NCBI GenBank assembly: GCA_938024995.1 | Contig: CALJDU010000076.1 | Location: 1-64,000 of the forward strand | Length of the DNA stretch: 64,000 bases | Direction of reading: 5' to 3' | Source of the DNA: an uncultured bacterium | GTDB lineage: Bacteria > Myxococcota_A > Polyangia > Polyangiales > Houyiibacteriaceae | Shown: piece by piece, positions 17,225 to 26,349 of the stretch | How positions within the stretch are numbered: the stretch's first letter is position 1 | How the letters are laid out: every line of letters starts with the position of its first letter | Made by a program: the position numbers and the translations under genes | Notes under the pieces: model-generated | Database searches by the model: none | What the model was told of the DNA's origin: nothing | The model's input: only the letters and a program-made list of their open reading frames with translations

Positions 17225-18838
17225 TTAGGACGTCGGGAGTTCGATATGAAACGTGGTCGACGTCTCATCGCTCTCCACGCGGATGCTTCCCTTCATCCGG
17301 AGCACCTGGTGCTTCACGATCGCCAATCCCAATCCGGTGCCGCCCTCATCTCGCGAGCGCCCTTCGTCCACTCGATAGAAGCGTTCGAAGAGTCGGCCGA
17401 GATGCTCCTTGGGGATCGGGGTGGTGTTGAACACCGAGAGCGCGAGGACTTGCGCGTCGGACTTCTTGGCGATGCCCACCTCGACCTTCACCTCACCATC
17501 GACGGTGTACTTGATCGCGTTGCTGACGAGATTCACCAAAACTTGATCAAGCGCGCGCTCGTCTGCCTTCGCGTGACCTTCGCCGACCACCGAGATCGTG
17601 AGCCCATGATCGATCGCGCTCTGCTCCAGTCCCGCCACGACATCGCGCGCGCAGCGACCGACGTCGACGTCGACCCGCTTGGTGTTCTCCTCCGGCGACT
17701 CCGCCCGCGAGAGCGCGACCAAGTCATTGACCAAGTGCTGCAGTCGCAAGGTGTGCTTGAGGATGATGTCCAAGAAGCGCTCGGCGGTTTCAGGACGTTT
17801 GTGCGCGCCACCGCGAAGCGTCTCGGCGTACCCACGGATCGCGGTCAGCGGCGTTCGCAACTCGTGACTGGCGTTCGCGACGAAGTCACGCCGGATCGAG
17901 TCCGCTTCCTTCAAGCGCGTCACGTCGTGAAGAACCGTGACGACGCCAGGTCGCTGCGCGTCGCTCCCGGTGTCGAGCGGCGAGACCTGCGCCTCGAAGA
18001 TGCGCCGCACCCCAAAGACCATCAGCTCGAGCTCGACCGTGTTCTCGATCCCGCGACGTGACGCGCGGACGGCGGCGCGGAGATCCTCGTTTCGCCAAAC
18101 CTCCATGGGCGTTCGCCCGATGCTCTCGGGAGCGAGGCGATCGAAAGCGTCGTTCGTTTGCTCGATGCGCCCCAGGCTGTCGGTCACGAACACTGCTTCG
18201 ACCATCGAGTTGAGGACGGTCCGTAGCGCGTCCTCTCCGAGCCGCAGCTGCTCGATGCGCTCCGTGAGCACGTCCGCGACTCCATCGATCCCGCGACCCA
18301 TTTCCCCCAGCTCATCGAGCCTCTCGCTCTTCGTTCGCGCGGAGAAGTCCCCTTCTGCCAATCGGTCGACGACGGTGGAGATGCTCCTCGCTGGTGAAAC
18401 GACGACGCGGTGAAAAACCCAGATGAGCGTCAGCATCAAGGCGATCGCGAGCGCGGAGCCGACCCAGAGCAGCTGTCGCGTGCCTTCCCGAAGCGACCGG
18501 ACCAGCTCGGTGCTGCGCGAGACCGTGACCCAATCTGAGCCGATCGCGCGGCTGAGCGCAAAGCGTCCGTCTACTTCGTAGAGACGATCGGGTTGTCGTT
18601 CGTTCGGCTGCGTCGCGGAGCGCTCGACCCGGCAACCGAAGCGCTCCGCGATGGTCGCGGCGTCCGCGGGTGGCTCGAAGGCGTCGAGCGCTTCGGTGAG
18701 CTCGGACTCGACCACCGCCCTCGCCCTTCGGTTTGAGAGCGGCTCTTCGATCATCATGATGGTGAGCACGAGCGCGCACGTGGCGCTCCCCAGCGACCCG
18801 ACGATCACCTGACTCAATCCGCTCCGTCTCTTGATCAT
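17225..18838 (-). CDS. PhoR-like sensor histidine kinase (HAMP-PAS-HisKA-HATPase)
   Basis: ASHELRTPLTAIRGYAETL H-box; NLVSNAIKYT N-box; DEGGTGLGLAIVKH G-box. Confidence 0.88.
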   Translation of the reverse strand: MIKRRSGLSQVIVGSLGSATCALVLTIMMIEEPLSNRRARAVVESELTEALDAFEPPADAATIAERFGCRVERSATQPNERQPDRLYEVDGRFALSRAIGSDWVTVSRSTELVRSLREGTRQLLWVGSALAIALMLTLIWVFHRVVVSPARSISTVVDRLAEGDFSARTKSERLDELGEMGRGIDGVADVLTERIEQLRLGEDALRTVLNSMVEAVFVTDSLGRIEQTNDAFDRLAPESIGRTPMEVWRNEDLRAAVRASRRGIENTVELELMVFGVRRIFEAQVSPLDTGSDAQRPGVVTVLHDVTRLKEADSIRRDFVANASHELRTPLTAIRGYAETLRGGAHKRPETAERFLDIILKHTLRLQHLVNDLVALSRAESPEENTKRVDVDVGRCARDVVAGLEQSAIDHGLTISVVGEGHAKADERALDQVLVNLVSNAIKYTVDGEVKVEVGIAKKSDAQVLALSVFNTTPIPKEHLGRLFERFYRVDEGRSRDEGGTGLGLAIVKHQVLRMKGSIRVESDETSTTFHIELPTS

Positions 18839-18977
18839 GGTCGCCCGCGAACGGAGCTCTCAGCGTACCTGCAAACGACGCGCGAGGAGACGGGCAAAAG
18901 ACGAGGCGATGCCGAACGCAGCGCAAAGCGACGTGGGGGCAGAGGTTCGCCGTGCGCACAGGACCTCATCCGAGCAG

Positions 18978-18995
18978 GTGACAAACAAGTGACAG
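18978..18995. promoter_or_regulatory. PHO-box-like direct repeat
   Basis: GTGACAA-ACAA-GTGACAG (reverse complement CTGTCAC-TTGT-TTGTCAC), 7-bp repeats with 11-bp period, between divergent phoR- and phoB-like genes. Confidence 0.6.
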
Positions 18996-19058
18996 CCGCC
19001 AAGAGGGTTCGTTGCATGAACTGCTTGTGACTGCTCCGTCGCGCGCTAACCTCCGCAC

Positions 19059-19745
19059 GTGCCGAGAGTGTTGGTGGTTGAAGACGAGGTCGACCTCGCC
19101 GAGCTCGTCGCGTTCAATCTGCGAGAGGCGGGCCATGAGGTGGTGACCGCTGGGACCGGTGCAAGCGCGCTCGCGGAGATCAAACGCGCGCGTCCAGACC
19201 TCGTCGTCCTGGACGTTATGCTTCCCGACATCAGCGGGCTGGAGGTGTGCCGCCGGCTCCGGCGAGAGCGACGCGACGTCCCGGTCGTGATGCTGACGGC
19301 GAAGGGCGAAGAAGTGGACCGGATCGTCGGCTTCGAGGTCGGCGCAGATGACTACGTCGTGAAACCGTTCAGCCCACGTGAGCTCGTGCTCCGCGTGGAC
19401 GCGATCCTCCGGCGCACCTCACGCGCCGCGCCGCCCACGGAAGACAGCCCGGAGCCGATTCAGATCGGTGTCTTGCTGCTCGACGTCGCCGCGCATCGCG
19501 TGGACGTCGAGGGACAAGAGGTGCACCTGACCGCGCTCGAGTTTCGGCTCCTGTTGGATCTCGCTTCCCGCCGGGGCCGGGTGCAGTCACGTGACCGATT
19601 GCTGGAGCGCGTCTGGGGATACTCGAAGGGCGTCGAGACCCGCACCGTCGACACGCACGTCAAGCGGCTCCGCGAGAAACTCGGCGCCGCCTCGAAGTAC
19701 ATCGAGACCGTGCGCGGCGTGGGCTACCGCATGCAGTCCAGCTAG
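19059..19745 (+). CDS. PhoB/OmpR-family response regulator
   Basis: VVEDEVDLAELVAFNLREAGHEV..PDLVVLDVMLPDISGLEVCRRLR..VVMLTAKGEE..VGADDYVVKPFSPRELVLRV; winged-helix TRTVDTHVKRLREKLG...GVGYRM. Confidence 0.9.
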   Translation: MPRVLVVEDEVDLAELVAFNLREAGHEVVTAGTGASALAEIKRARPDLVVLDVMLPDISGLEVCRRLRRERRDVPVVMLTAKGEEVDRIVGFEVGADDYVVKPFSPRELVLRVDAILRRTSRAAPPTEDSPEPIQIGVLLLDVAAHRVDVEGQEVHLTALEFRLLLDLASRRGRVQSRDRLLERVWGYSKGVETRTVDTHVKRLREKLGAASKYIETVRGVGYRMQSS

Positions 19746-19781
19746 ATGCGGGCGGTCCGCTAGACGCTCGAGGGAGCGGGT

Positions 19782-19791
19782 CTGAATAGAC
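19782..19791. repeat. 10-bp target site duplication of IS (left copy)
   Basis: CTGAATAGAC, identical to 21237..21246. Confidence 0.88.
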
Positions 19792-21236
19792 CTGACCATT
19801 GATCACATCTCGGATCTCTCCGGGAATTTCGTCATGACCAAGGTGTTCGTTGGTCATGACAAGCATTTCAGCATGGGCAGCAAACGAGTTCGGTGACGCG
19901 GAGCTGGGCGACGAGAGGCGGACGAAGCGACTCGTGATGCTCGCGAGCCAGTTCGCGAGTTCGCCGGCGGGGAAAGTCACCGAGGTTGTTAGAATCGCGG
20001 CGCAGCGGGAGGCCGCGTTTCGCTTCGTTGAGAATCACGCGATCGCGCCGTCGGCGATTGCGGCCGCTCACCACCGGGCGACAGCGCGACGTTGTCGCGG
20101 AAACAATGAAGTCGTCGTCGCGGTCGACCAGGCATGTCTGAGCGTCACCGATCGGGTCGGCAAGCCCGGCTTTGGACACGTCACTCCGAAGTCGGGACGT
20201 ATCCGCGGACTCCAGGTGATGTCTGCGCTCTGCGTTAGCAAGAGCGGCACCGTGCTGGGTCTCGTCGCGCAGCAGTGGTGGTCGCGACTCGAGAAGTCGC
20301 CTGAGTACAAGACCGACGCACGACCAGCGCAAGAGCGAGAATCTGATCTGTGGCGGCGTGCGCTCTTGCAAGCCAACGAGCAGCTGCGGGCGACCGCTCC
20401 TCACGTCACGCCGTTCTTCCAGCTCGATCGCGGTGGCGATTGCCGCGCGGTCCTTCAAGTGGTGCGCAACGAAGGGCTCAAGGTCACCATCCGCTCGGCT
20501 CACGACCGCGCGCTCGCGAGCGGCTCCCGGCTGCACAAAACAATGCTCCGAGCGCCTGTTCTTGGATACATCTACGTCAACGTTCGTCGTCGGCCCAACC
20601 GTCCTGGACGTGTCGCTCGTCTCGCGGTTCGAGCGCGCTCAGTGACGCTTCGGTTGCGCGACTACCGCACGCGCAGCGATGAGGCGATGCAGATCCAGTG
20701 CGTGCACGTTCGGGAGACGCATGCGCCGCGAGGGACGAAGCCGCTTGAGTGGTGGCTTCTTACGACCGCTTCTGTCGCGACGTTTGAAGAGGCCGCGAAC
20801 ATCGCCAAGACGTACACTCTGCGATGGAAGATCGAGGAACTCCACCGCGCTTGGAAGAGCGGCGTCTGTAACATCGAAGACTCGCAACTTCGCACGGCCG
20901 AGAACTTCAAGCGGTGGGCTACCATCGCGGTCGCCGTGGCTGCCCGATCAGAACATCTCAAGACGCGCTCGCGCGCTGAACCCGACACAAGTGCGACCAC
21001 CGAGTTCAGCCGAGCCGAAATCGACGCGGCCATCATCTTGCTCGAACACAAGAAGTACGCCGTCGGCGATGAACTAACGCTAGTGCAGGTGGTCGATATG
21101 ATCGCACGCATCGGCGGCTACATCGGAAAGAGCTCGGGAGGCCCGCCCGGCGTGCGCACGATCCAACGCGGATTGGACAAGATCGCGCCCGCTGCTCAGG
21201 CGATCGAGGTCCTTCGAAATAGTGGCTAGTGGTCAG
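19792..21236 (+). mobile_element. IS4-family insertion sequence (1445 bp), apparently complete
   Basis: Ends CTGACCATT... and ...AGTGGTCAG (rc CTGACCACT; 8/9 inverted match), flanked by 10-bp direct repeats, containing one intact transposase ORF. Confidence 0.88.
19856..21229 (+). CDS. IS4-family (Tn5/IS50-like) transposase
   Basis: WAANEFGDAELGDERRTKRLVMLASQFASSPAGKVTEV..REAAFRFVEN N-terminus; VVVAVDQACLS; LRWKIEELHRAWKSG.C.IEDSQL YREK-like region. Confidence 0.88.
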   Translation: MTSISAWAANEFGDAELGDERRTKRLVMLASQFASSPAGKVTEVVRIAAQREAAFRFVENHAIAPSAIAAAHHRATARRCRGNNEVVVAVDQACLSVTDRVGKPGFGHVTPKSGRIRGLQVMSALCVSKSGTVLGLVAQQWWSRLEKSPEYKTDARPAQERESDLWRRALLQANEQLRATAPHVTPFFQLDRGGDCRAVLQVVRNEGLKVTIRSAHDRALASGSRLHKTMLRAPVLGYIYVNVRRRPNRPGRVARLAVRARSVTLRLRDYRTRSDEAMQIQCVHVRETHAPRGTKPLEWWLLTTASVATFEEAANIAKTYTLRWKIEELHRAWKSGVCNIEDSQLRTAENFKRWATIAVAVAARSEHLKTRSRAEPDTSATTEFSRAEIDAAIILLEHKKYAVGDELTLVQVVDMIARIGGYIGKSSGGPPGVRTIQRGLDKIAPAAQAIEVLRNSG

Positions 21237-21246
21237 CTGAATAGAC
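21237..21246. repeat. 10-bp target site duplication of IS (right copy)
   Basis: CTGAATAGAC. Confidence 0.88.
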
Positions 21247-21275
21247 CCTCCGTGAAAGTAAAGTAGGGTGTCGCT

Positions 21276-21926
21276 ATGAGCGTCACCTTGATCGCCGTCT
21301 TGTGCGGGGCCGTTGTGGTCCTCGGGATCGTCTTCGCGGCCGGGGTCGGCTTCATGAAGAAGTCCAGCGCGGGCCCCAGTCCGAGCCGAGGAGACGCGCC
21401 CATCGCGGCGGCTCCCCGAGCGCGCGAGGTCACGTTTGTCATGCGCTTCGACGCGAAAGACAAAGCGTACATCGAGGGCATCGTCGGCAGCGGCGGCCCG
21501 TTGATGGGCGCTCAGGTTCGGGACGCCGCGCTCAATCTTGTTCGCGCGGCGGGAGACGCGACGCATGCCTTCGTCGGTCCGTCTCGTGGCGGTCCCCCGG
21601 TCAGCGCGCGCGCGCCCTCTGCGGATCCGACCGGCATCATCGTCGCGCTCTCATCCAACACAACGCGACCCCTCGACACCGTCGGGGACGACACGGACGC
21701 GACCACCATCGCGGATGCTCTTCGTGAGCTCGGCGCGATGCGCGATGATCAGATCCGCGGCGGGACGCTCGCGATCCTCGCGATGGATCCGAGCGCGGGC
21801 TCTGTCACCTTGGTGCCGCTCCGCAAAGAGGCCCTCCCTGGCCAACAGATCTGTCCGTACTGCGCGAGCTCGTTCCCGGCCTATGAGACGCAGTGCGGAT
21901 CCTGTGGCGCGCGAGTGAAGACCTGA
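21276..21926 (+). CDS. Membrane-anchored protein with C-terminal zinc ribbon (DUF1517-like, tentative)
   Basis: N-terminal TM; C-terminal ICPYCASSFPAYETQCGSCGARVKT. Confidence 0.65.
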   Translation: MSVTLIAVLCGAVVVLGIVFAAGVGFMKKSSAGPSPSRGDAPIAAAPRAREVTFVMRFDAKDKAYIEGIVGSGGPLMGAQVRDAALNLVRAAGDATHAFVGPSRGGPPVSARAPSADPTGIIVALSSNTTRPLDTVGDDTDATTIADALRELGAMRDDQIRGGTLAILAMDPSAGSVTLVPLRKEALPGQQICPYCASSFPAYETQCGSCGARVKT

Positions 21927-22580
21927 GTGCCTGAGCTGACCGCAGAAGGGCTCCGCGCTGCCCTGGCGTCCTACGATCGCCAGCACTGGCCGGCGCTCCC
22001 GGGACGCAAGAACGACGTGCCCGCCGCGATCTTGCTCCCGCTCTTGCTCGAGAGAGAACCGCGCGCGCTGTTCACGAAGCGAACCGCGACCCTGCGCAAA
22101 CACGCGGGCGAGATCTGTTTCCCAGGAGGTCGTCCCGACGAGGTCGACGAGGATCTCAAGGCGACGGCGCTGCGCGAGGCGAACGAAGAGGTCGGCTTGA
22201 TCGATGTCTGTGTCGTCGGGCAGCTCTCCAGCATCCCGCTTTACACGTCCGACTTTCGACTCGAGCCGTTCGTGGGTGTGGTGCCCAAGGACGCGACCTT
22301 CACGCTCTGCGCCGATGAGGTCGACTCGCTCGTCTTTCTCTCCCTCGACGATGTGTTCTCGCTTCCGCACCTGCACTGCATCGACTGGTTCAACCCGCTC
22401 ACGAACGAGCACCGGCACGCTCCGGTGTTTGAGTCTCCCGCCGGGCTCATCTTCGGCGGGACCGCGTACGCCTTCTTGGAGCTCCTCAAGGTGATCGCGC
22501 CGCTGCTCGCCGTGTCTGTGCCGCCGCTTCAAGCGGGCCGATATCAGTGGAGCGATGTCCTTGCCGGCAACCGCTCGTAG
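21927..22580 (+). CDS. NUDIX hydrolase, CoA pyrophosphatase type
   Basis: Nudix box GGRPDEVDEDLKATALREANEEVGL preceded by TLRKHAGEICFPGGR. Confidence 0.88.
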   Translation: MPELTAEGLRAALASYDRQHWPALPGRKNDVPAAILLPLLLEREPRALFTKRTATLRKHAGEICFPGGRPDEVDEDLKATALREANEEVGLIDVCVVGQLSSIPLYTSDFRLEPFVGVVPKDATFTLCADEVDSLVFLSLDDVFSLPHLHCIDWFNPLTNEHRHAPVFESPAGLIFGGTAYAFLELLKVIAPLLAVSVPPLQAGRYQWSDVLAGNRS

Positions 22581-22633
22581 CGGCGCGCAGACGCTGACGC
22601 GAGCAAAGCGCAATAGAGTGGTAGCGTCTCGTC

Positions 22634-24007
22634 ATGTCGAACGCGACCGTGCTCATCGTCGACGATGAGAAGAACATCCTCTCGACTCTCAGCCGCGCGC
22701 TCCGCGTCGAGGACTACGACGTCGACGTCGCCGGCAACGCCGCGATCGCGCTCGAGAAGATCGCGGCCAAGACCTACGATCTGTTGTTGCTGGACGTGCA
22801 GCTGCCCGGGATGGATGGGCTCTCGCTGCTCCGGAAGCTCCGCGAACAAAAGAACGACGTCCCCGCGATCATGATGAGCGGCCACGGCACGACCGAGATC
22901 GCGGTCGAGGCCACCAAGATCGGCGCCTTTACGTTCCTCGACAAACCGATCAGCACTGACCACTTACTCGTCGCGCTTCAGAACTGCCTCGGCTTCCAGA
23001 AGCTGACCGCGGAGAACCGTGAGCTCAAAAAGCGCACGGGAGCCGAAGGTGAGCTGCTCGGAGAGAGCCGCGCGATGCTCGATCTGCGCGAACGGGTCGG
23101 GCTGGCCGCGAACGCGAACGCCTCGGTGCTCGTGCAAGGAGAGCGCGGCACGGGCAAGGAGCTGGTCGCGCGGGCGATTCATCTGGGGAGCGGACGCGCG
23201 CGGCAGAGCTACGAAAAGCTGAACTGCGCGGCGGTCCCCAAGGAGCTCATCGAGAGCGAGCTCTTCGGTCACGAAGCGGGCGCGTTCACCGGAGCGACAA
23301 AGCAGCGCAAAGGAAAGTTCGAGCGCGCGAGCGGCGGGACGCTCTTCCTCGATGAGGTCGGCGACATGCCGCAGCCAATGCAGGCGAAGCTCTTGCGGGT
23401 GCTCCAGGAGGGCGAGCTCGAGCGGGTCGGCGGCAACAAGCTCATCAAGGTGGACGTGCGCGTGGTCGCGGCGACCAACAAGTCGCTCCCCGTCGAGATT
23501 GAAGAAGGACGTTTTCGCGCGGACCTCTACGATCGGCTCAACGTGTTGCCGATCCGGGTCCCGCCGCTGCGCGAACGCATCGAGGACGTTGGCTTGCTCG
23601 CGAGTCATTTCCTGGAGCAGGTCTGCGAGAGCAACGACCGACCGGGGACCTCCCTTTCCCCCGGCGCGATGAAGCTGCTCAGCGCGTACGACTACCCGGG
23701 CAACGTTCGCGAGCTCCGTAACCTGATCGAGCGCATCGTGATCCTGACGCCGAGCGACGTGGTGACCGAGAGCGACGCGCGCGCGCTCTTGCCGATCGGC
23801 GGCGGCGCCCGTAGCGGTGGCTTCTATGTCCCAGGCAAGCGCCTCAAGGAGATGATGGAGGCGGTCGAGCGTGATCTCATCTTGCGGGCGCTGGAATTCC
23901 ACAAGGGGCACATCACGAAGACCGCGGCCGACCTCGGGCTTGAGCGGAGCCATCTCTACAAGAAGATGAAGGCGCTCGGGATTCGAAAAGAGAAGGAAGA
24001 GAAGTGA
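22634..24007 (+). CDS. Sigma-54-dependent response regulator (NtrC family)
   Basis: Receiver LLLLDVQLPGMDGL; AAA+ GERGTGKELVARAIH, ESELFGHEAGAFTGA, GGTLFLDEVGDMP; C-terminal HTH KTAADLGLERSHLYKKMKALGI. Confidence 0.92.
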   Translation: MSNATVLIVDDEKNILSTLSRALRVEDYDVDVAGNAAIALEKIAAKTYDLLLLDVQLPGMDGLSLLRKLREQKNDVPAIMMSGHGTTEIAVEATKIGAFTFLDKPISTDHLLVALQNCLGFQKLTAENRELKKRTGAEGELLGESRAMLDLRERVGLAANANASVLVQGERGTGKELVARAIHLGSGRARQSYEKLNCAAVPKELIESELFGHEAGAFTGATKQRKGKFERASGGTLFLDEVGDMPQPMQAKLLRVLQEGELERVGGNKLIKVDVRVVAATNKSLPVEIEEGRFRADLYDRLNVLPIRVPPLRERIEDVGLLASHFLEQVCESNDRPGTSLSPGAMKLLSAYDYPGNVRELRNLIERIVILTPSDVVTESDARALLPIGGGARSGGFYVPGKRLKEMMEAVERDLILRALEFHKGHITKTAADLGLERSHLYKKMKALGIRKEKEEK

Positions 24008-24858
24008 CGCGCGCTTGGCTCGTCACGGCGTCGCTCCTCCTCGTCGCGTGCGGTGACACCACCGACACCATGATGATGATGCCGCCGACACCGGGAACCG
24101 CGACCGAGGTCCTGGCGTTGGAGTGGAGCGCGGGGGATTCCCTCGGCTTGGTCCTGCTCGATCGGCAGACGAAGAACCCCGCGACGCTCCGGACGGATGA
24201 CGTCAGCTGTTCCTTGACGCAGCAGGTCGGCACCGCGCTGGAGAGCGGTGGTGTGGTCGTGACCGATCGCGAGGGTCCTTGCTTCGTCACTGAAGAGGTC
24301 GGCTTTGATCTGACCGGCCGTGAATCGACCATCGCGCCCGCCTGCGCGGGTCTCCTGAGCGTCCGCTATGGCGACGTCGCGCGCACCGTGAACCTCTGCG
24401 ATGGCCCCGTGCACGCGCCGCCTGCGAACGTCGACTGCGATGTCGCGCAGAGCGCGTCGCTGAGCGTGCAGAGCGGAAACGAAGAAGACAACGATGTGGT
24501 CCCGAGCATCGATGTGACGGTTCCGCCCGCCGAGCGCCCGACGGTGATGAGCCCGGTACCGCAAGGTGAAGGGAACGCGCTTTGGCCGGACAGCGCGCTC
24601 TTGGTGGGCTGGGGCGGGGTCGGCGCGGAAGCGATCGAGATCATTGTCTCCGCGCGCACAGGTGGCGCGACCCTCCGCTGCCACGTTCCAGACACGGGCT
24701 CCTTTACGATTCCCGAGCGCCTGGTCGCCCCCTATCGCGCTGCGCCCGCGTACCTTGAGGTTCGCAGGATCGAACAAGCGACCAGCAACGCGAGCGCCGA
24801 CTTCCGCGTGAGCACGCGGACCAACGACGTGATCTGGTTGAACCTCCGGGGCGGCTGA
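24004..24858 (+). CDS. Lipoprotein of unknown function
   Basis: MTRAWLVTASLLLVACGDTTDTMMMM; GTGA overlap with upstream NtrC gene. Confidence 0.7.
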   Translation: MTRAWLVTASLLLVACGDTTDTMMMMPPTPGTATEVLALEWSAGDSLGLVLLDRQTKNPATLRTDDVSCSLTQQVGTALESGGVVVTDREGPCFVTEEVGFDLTGRESTIAPACAGLLSVRYGDVARTVNLCDGPVHAPPANVDCDVAQSASLSVQSGNEEDNDVVPSIDVTVPPAERPTVMSPVPQGEGNALWPDSALLVGWGGVGAEAIEIIVSARTGGATLRCHVPDTGSFTIPERLVAPYRAAPAYLEVRRIEQATSNASADFRVSTRTNDVIWLNLRGG

Positions 24859-24890
24859 CGCGTACCGTCGCGCCTTGTTATGCTCTCGCC

Positions 24891-26339
24891 GTGACGACTC
24901 GCGTCGGGTTCGCGCTCCTTCACCTGGTCGTCGGTGGATGGCTAGTCGGTTGCAGCGTCAACTTTGCGCCGCTCGCTCCGGACGTTGGCGTTCGCCGCGA
25001 CACCGCGCCGTTCAGAGACGTCGCGGACGACGGCTTGGACGCCCGGGACACGGGCCGGCCCGACACCCTCGGCCGCGACACCAGTCCGCCGGTCGACTGC
25101 GTCTTCGTCAGCCCCGCGGGTCGGGACGGTGGGGATGGATCGCTCGACCGGCCCTTCGGGACAATCACTCGCGCGTTGATGACGTCGAACAGCGTCTGCT
25201 TGATCGCGGGGACCTACAACGAGTCGGTCGTGATCACAGGGGCGGCCAAGATCCGAGGCGGATTCTGTGCCGACGGGTCCGTCATGGGCGGTTGTGGCGC
25301 ACAGCTTCGCGGCACTGGCGTCGCGATCGATGTGCGATCCGATGCGGACCTCAGCCTTGAGCAGCTCATGGTTCGCGCGAACGCAGAGAGCAGCGCGGGA
25401 GCGTCCGCGATCGCGCTCCGCGTCAACAACGCCCGGGCGCGTCTCGCGAAGGTAGAGCTCTCAAGCGGAAACGGCCGGCCAGGAGACGCGGGTACCGATG
25501 GTGCCGCGGGGGCGGTCGGCGCGCAGGGAAGCAATGGAGGCTCAAGCAGCGGGAGCGCCGGCGCGGGCGGCACGGGTCCGTGCGGAAACGGATTTGGTGG
25601 CGGGGTCGGTGGCCGGAGCCTTCCACGACGAACGCCCGCTCGCGGGAGCGGACCAAACGGCGGCGCGCCTGGTGCGGACGACCGCATGAGTCCGACCGCC
25701 GGAGGTCCTGGAGGCAACGGCGCGATGAGCGGGACCACGAGCTTGAGCGGCGGCCCGGCGCGTGAACGTGGGATGTTCGTCAACGGCACATACACACCAA
25801 CGCAGGGGGACCCGGGAACGACTGGCGGTTCGGGCACCGGCGGCAGCGGTGGGGGCGGCGGGGGCGGTGATACGGACGGGCCCGGCGGCGGCGGCGGCGG
25901 CGGCGGTGGCGGCGGCGGATGTGGCGGCGCGGGCGGCGGCGGCGGCGGGAGCGGGGGTGGTTCCTTCGGGATCGTCGCCATCAACGGAATGGTCACGCTC
26001 ACGGACGTCACGATTCAAACTGGAAACGGCGGCGCGGGCGGCGTCGGTGGGACGGCGGGCAGAGGTGGCCAAGGTGGTCAAGGCGGTCAAGGCGGCGCCG
26101 CGACGGATCTTCTCTTGCTCGGTCGGTCCGCCGCTGGAGGCCCGGGCGGTCGCGGCGGCCCAGGAGGTCCCGGGGGTCGCGGCGGCGGCGGCGCGGGTGG
26201 CCCGTCGGTCGGGGTCGCGATCGTCGGGACGGCGACGGTCGAGAGCGAAGGACCGTTGGCCGTGATGCTCGGGCGAGGCGGAGCGCGCGGCGGTCCGAAC
26301 GGAGTGGTCGGCGAAGCACAGGAACGCCTGCGCTTCTGA
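24891..26339 (+). CDS. Lipoprotein with DUF1565-like N-terminal region and long Gly-rich low-complexity domain
   Basis: Lipobox WLVGCSVN; CVFVSPAGRDGGDGSLDRPFGTITRAL..; poly-Gly/GGxGG region. Confidence 0.7.
   Translation: MTTRVGFALLHLVVGGWLVGCSVNFAPLAPDVGVRRDTAPFRDVADDGLDARDTGRPDTLGRDTSPPVDCVFVSPAGRDGGDGSLDRPFGTITRALMTSNSVCLIAGTYNESVVITGAAKIRGGFCADGSVMGGCGAQLRGTGVAIDVRSDADLSLEQLMVRANAESSAGASAIALRVNNARARLAKVELSSGNGRPGDAGTDGAAGAVGAQGSNGGSSSGSAGAGGTGPCGNGFGGGVGGRSLPRRTPARGSGPNGGAPGADDRMSPTAGGPGGNGAMSGTTSLSGGPARERGMFVNGTYTPTQGDPGTTGGSGTGGSGGGGGGGDTDGPGGGGGGGGGGGGCGGAGGGGGGSGGGSFGIVAINGMVTLTDVTIQTGNGGAGGVGGTAGRGGQGGQGGQGGAATDLLLLGRSAAGGPGGRGGPGGPGGRGGGGAGGPSVGVAIVGTATVESEGPLAVMLGRGGARGGPNGVVGEAQERLRF
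25840..25955. repeat. GGC-rich microsatellite-like tract
   Basis: Runs of GGCGGCGGCGGCGGCGGCGGTGGCGGCGGC and related within the Gly-rich CDS. Confidence 0.75.
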
Positions 26340-26349
26340 GCGCGTTCGT

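Noticed and set aside
22964-23953. 329-aa minus-strand ORF
   Set aside because: Antisense to the NtrC-type regulator.
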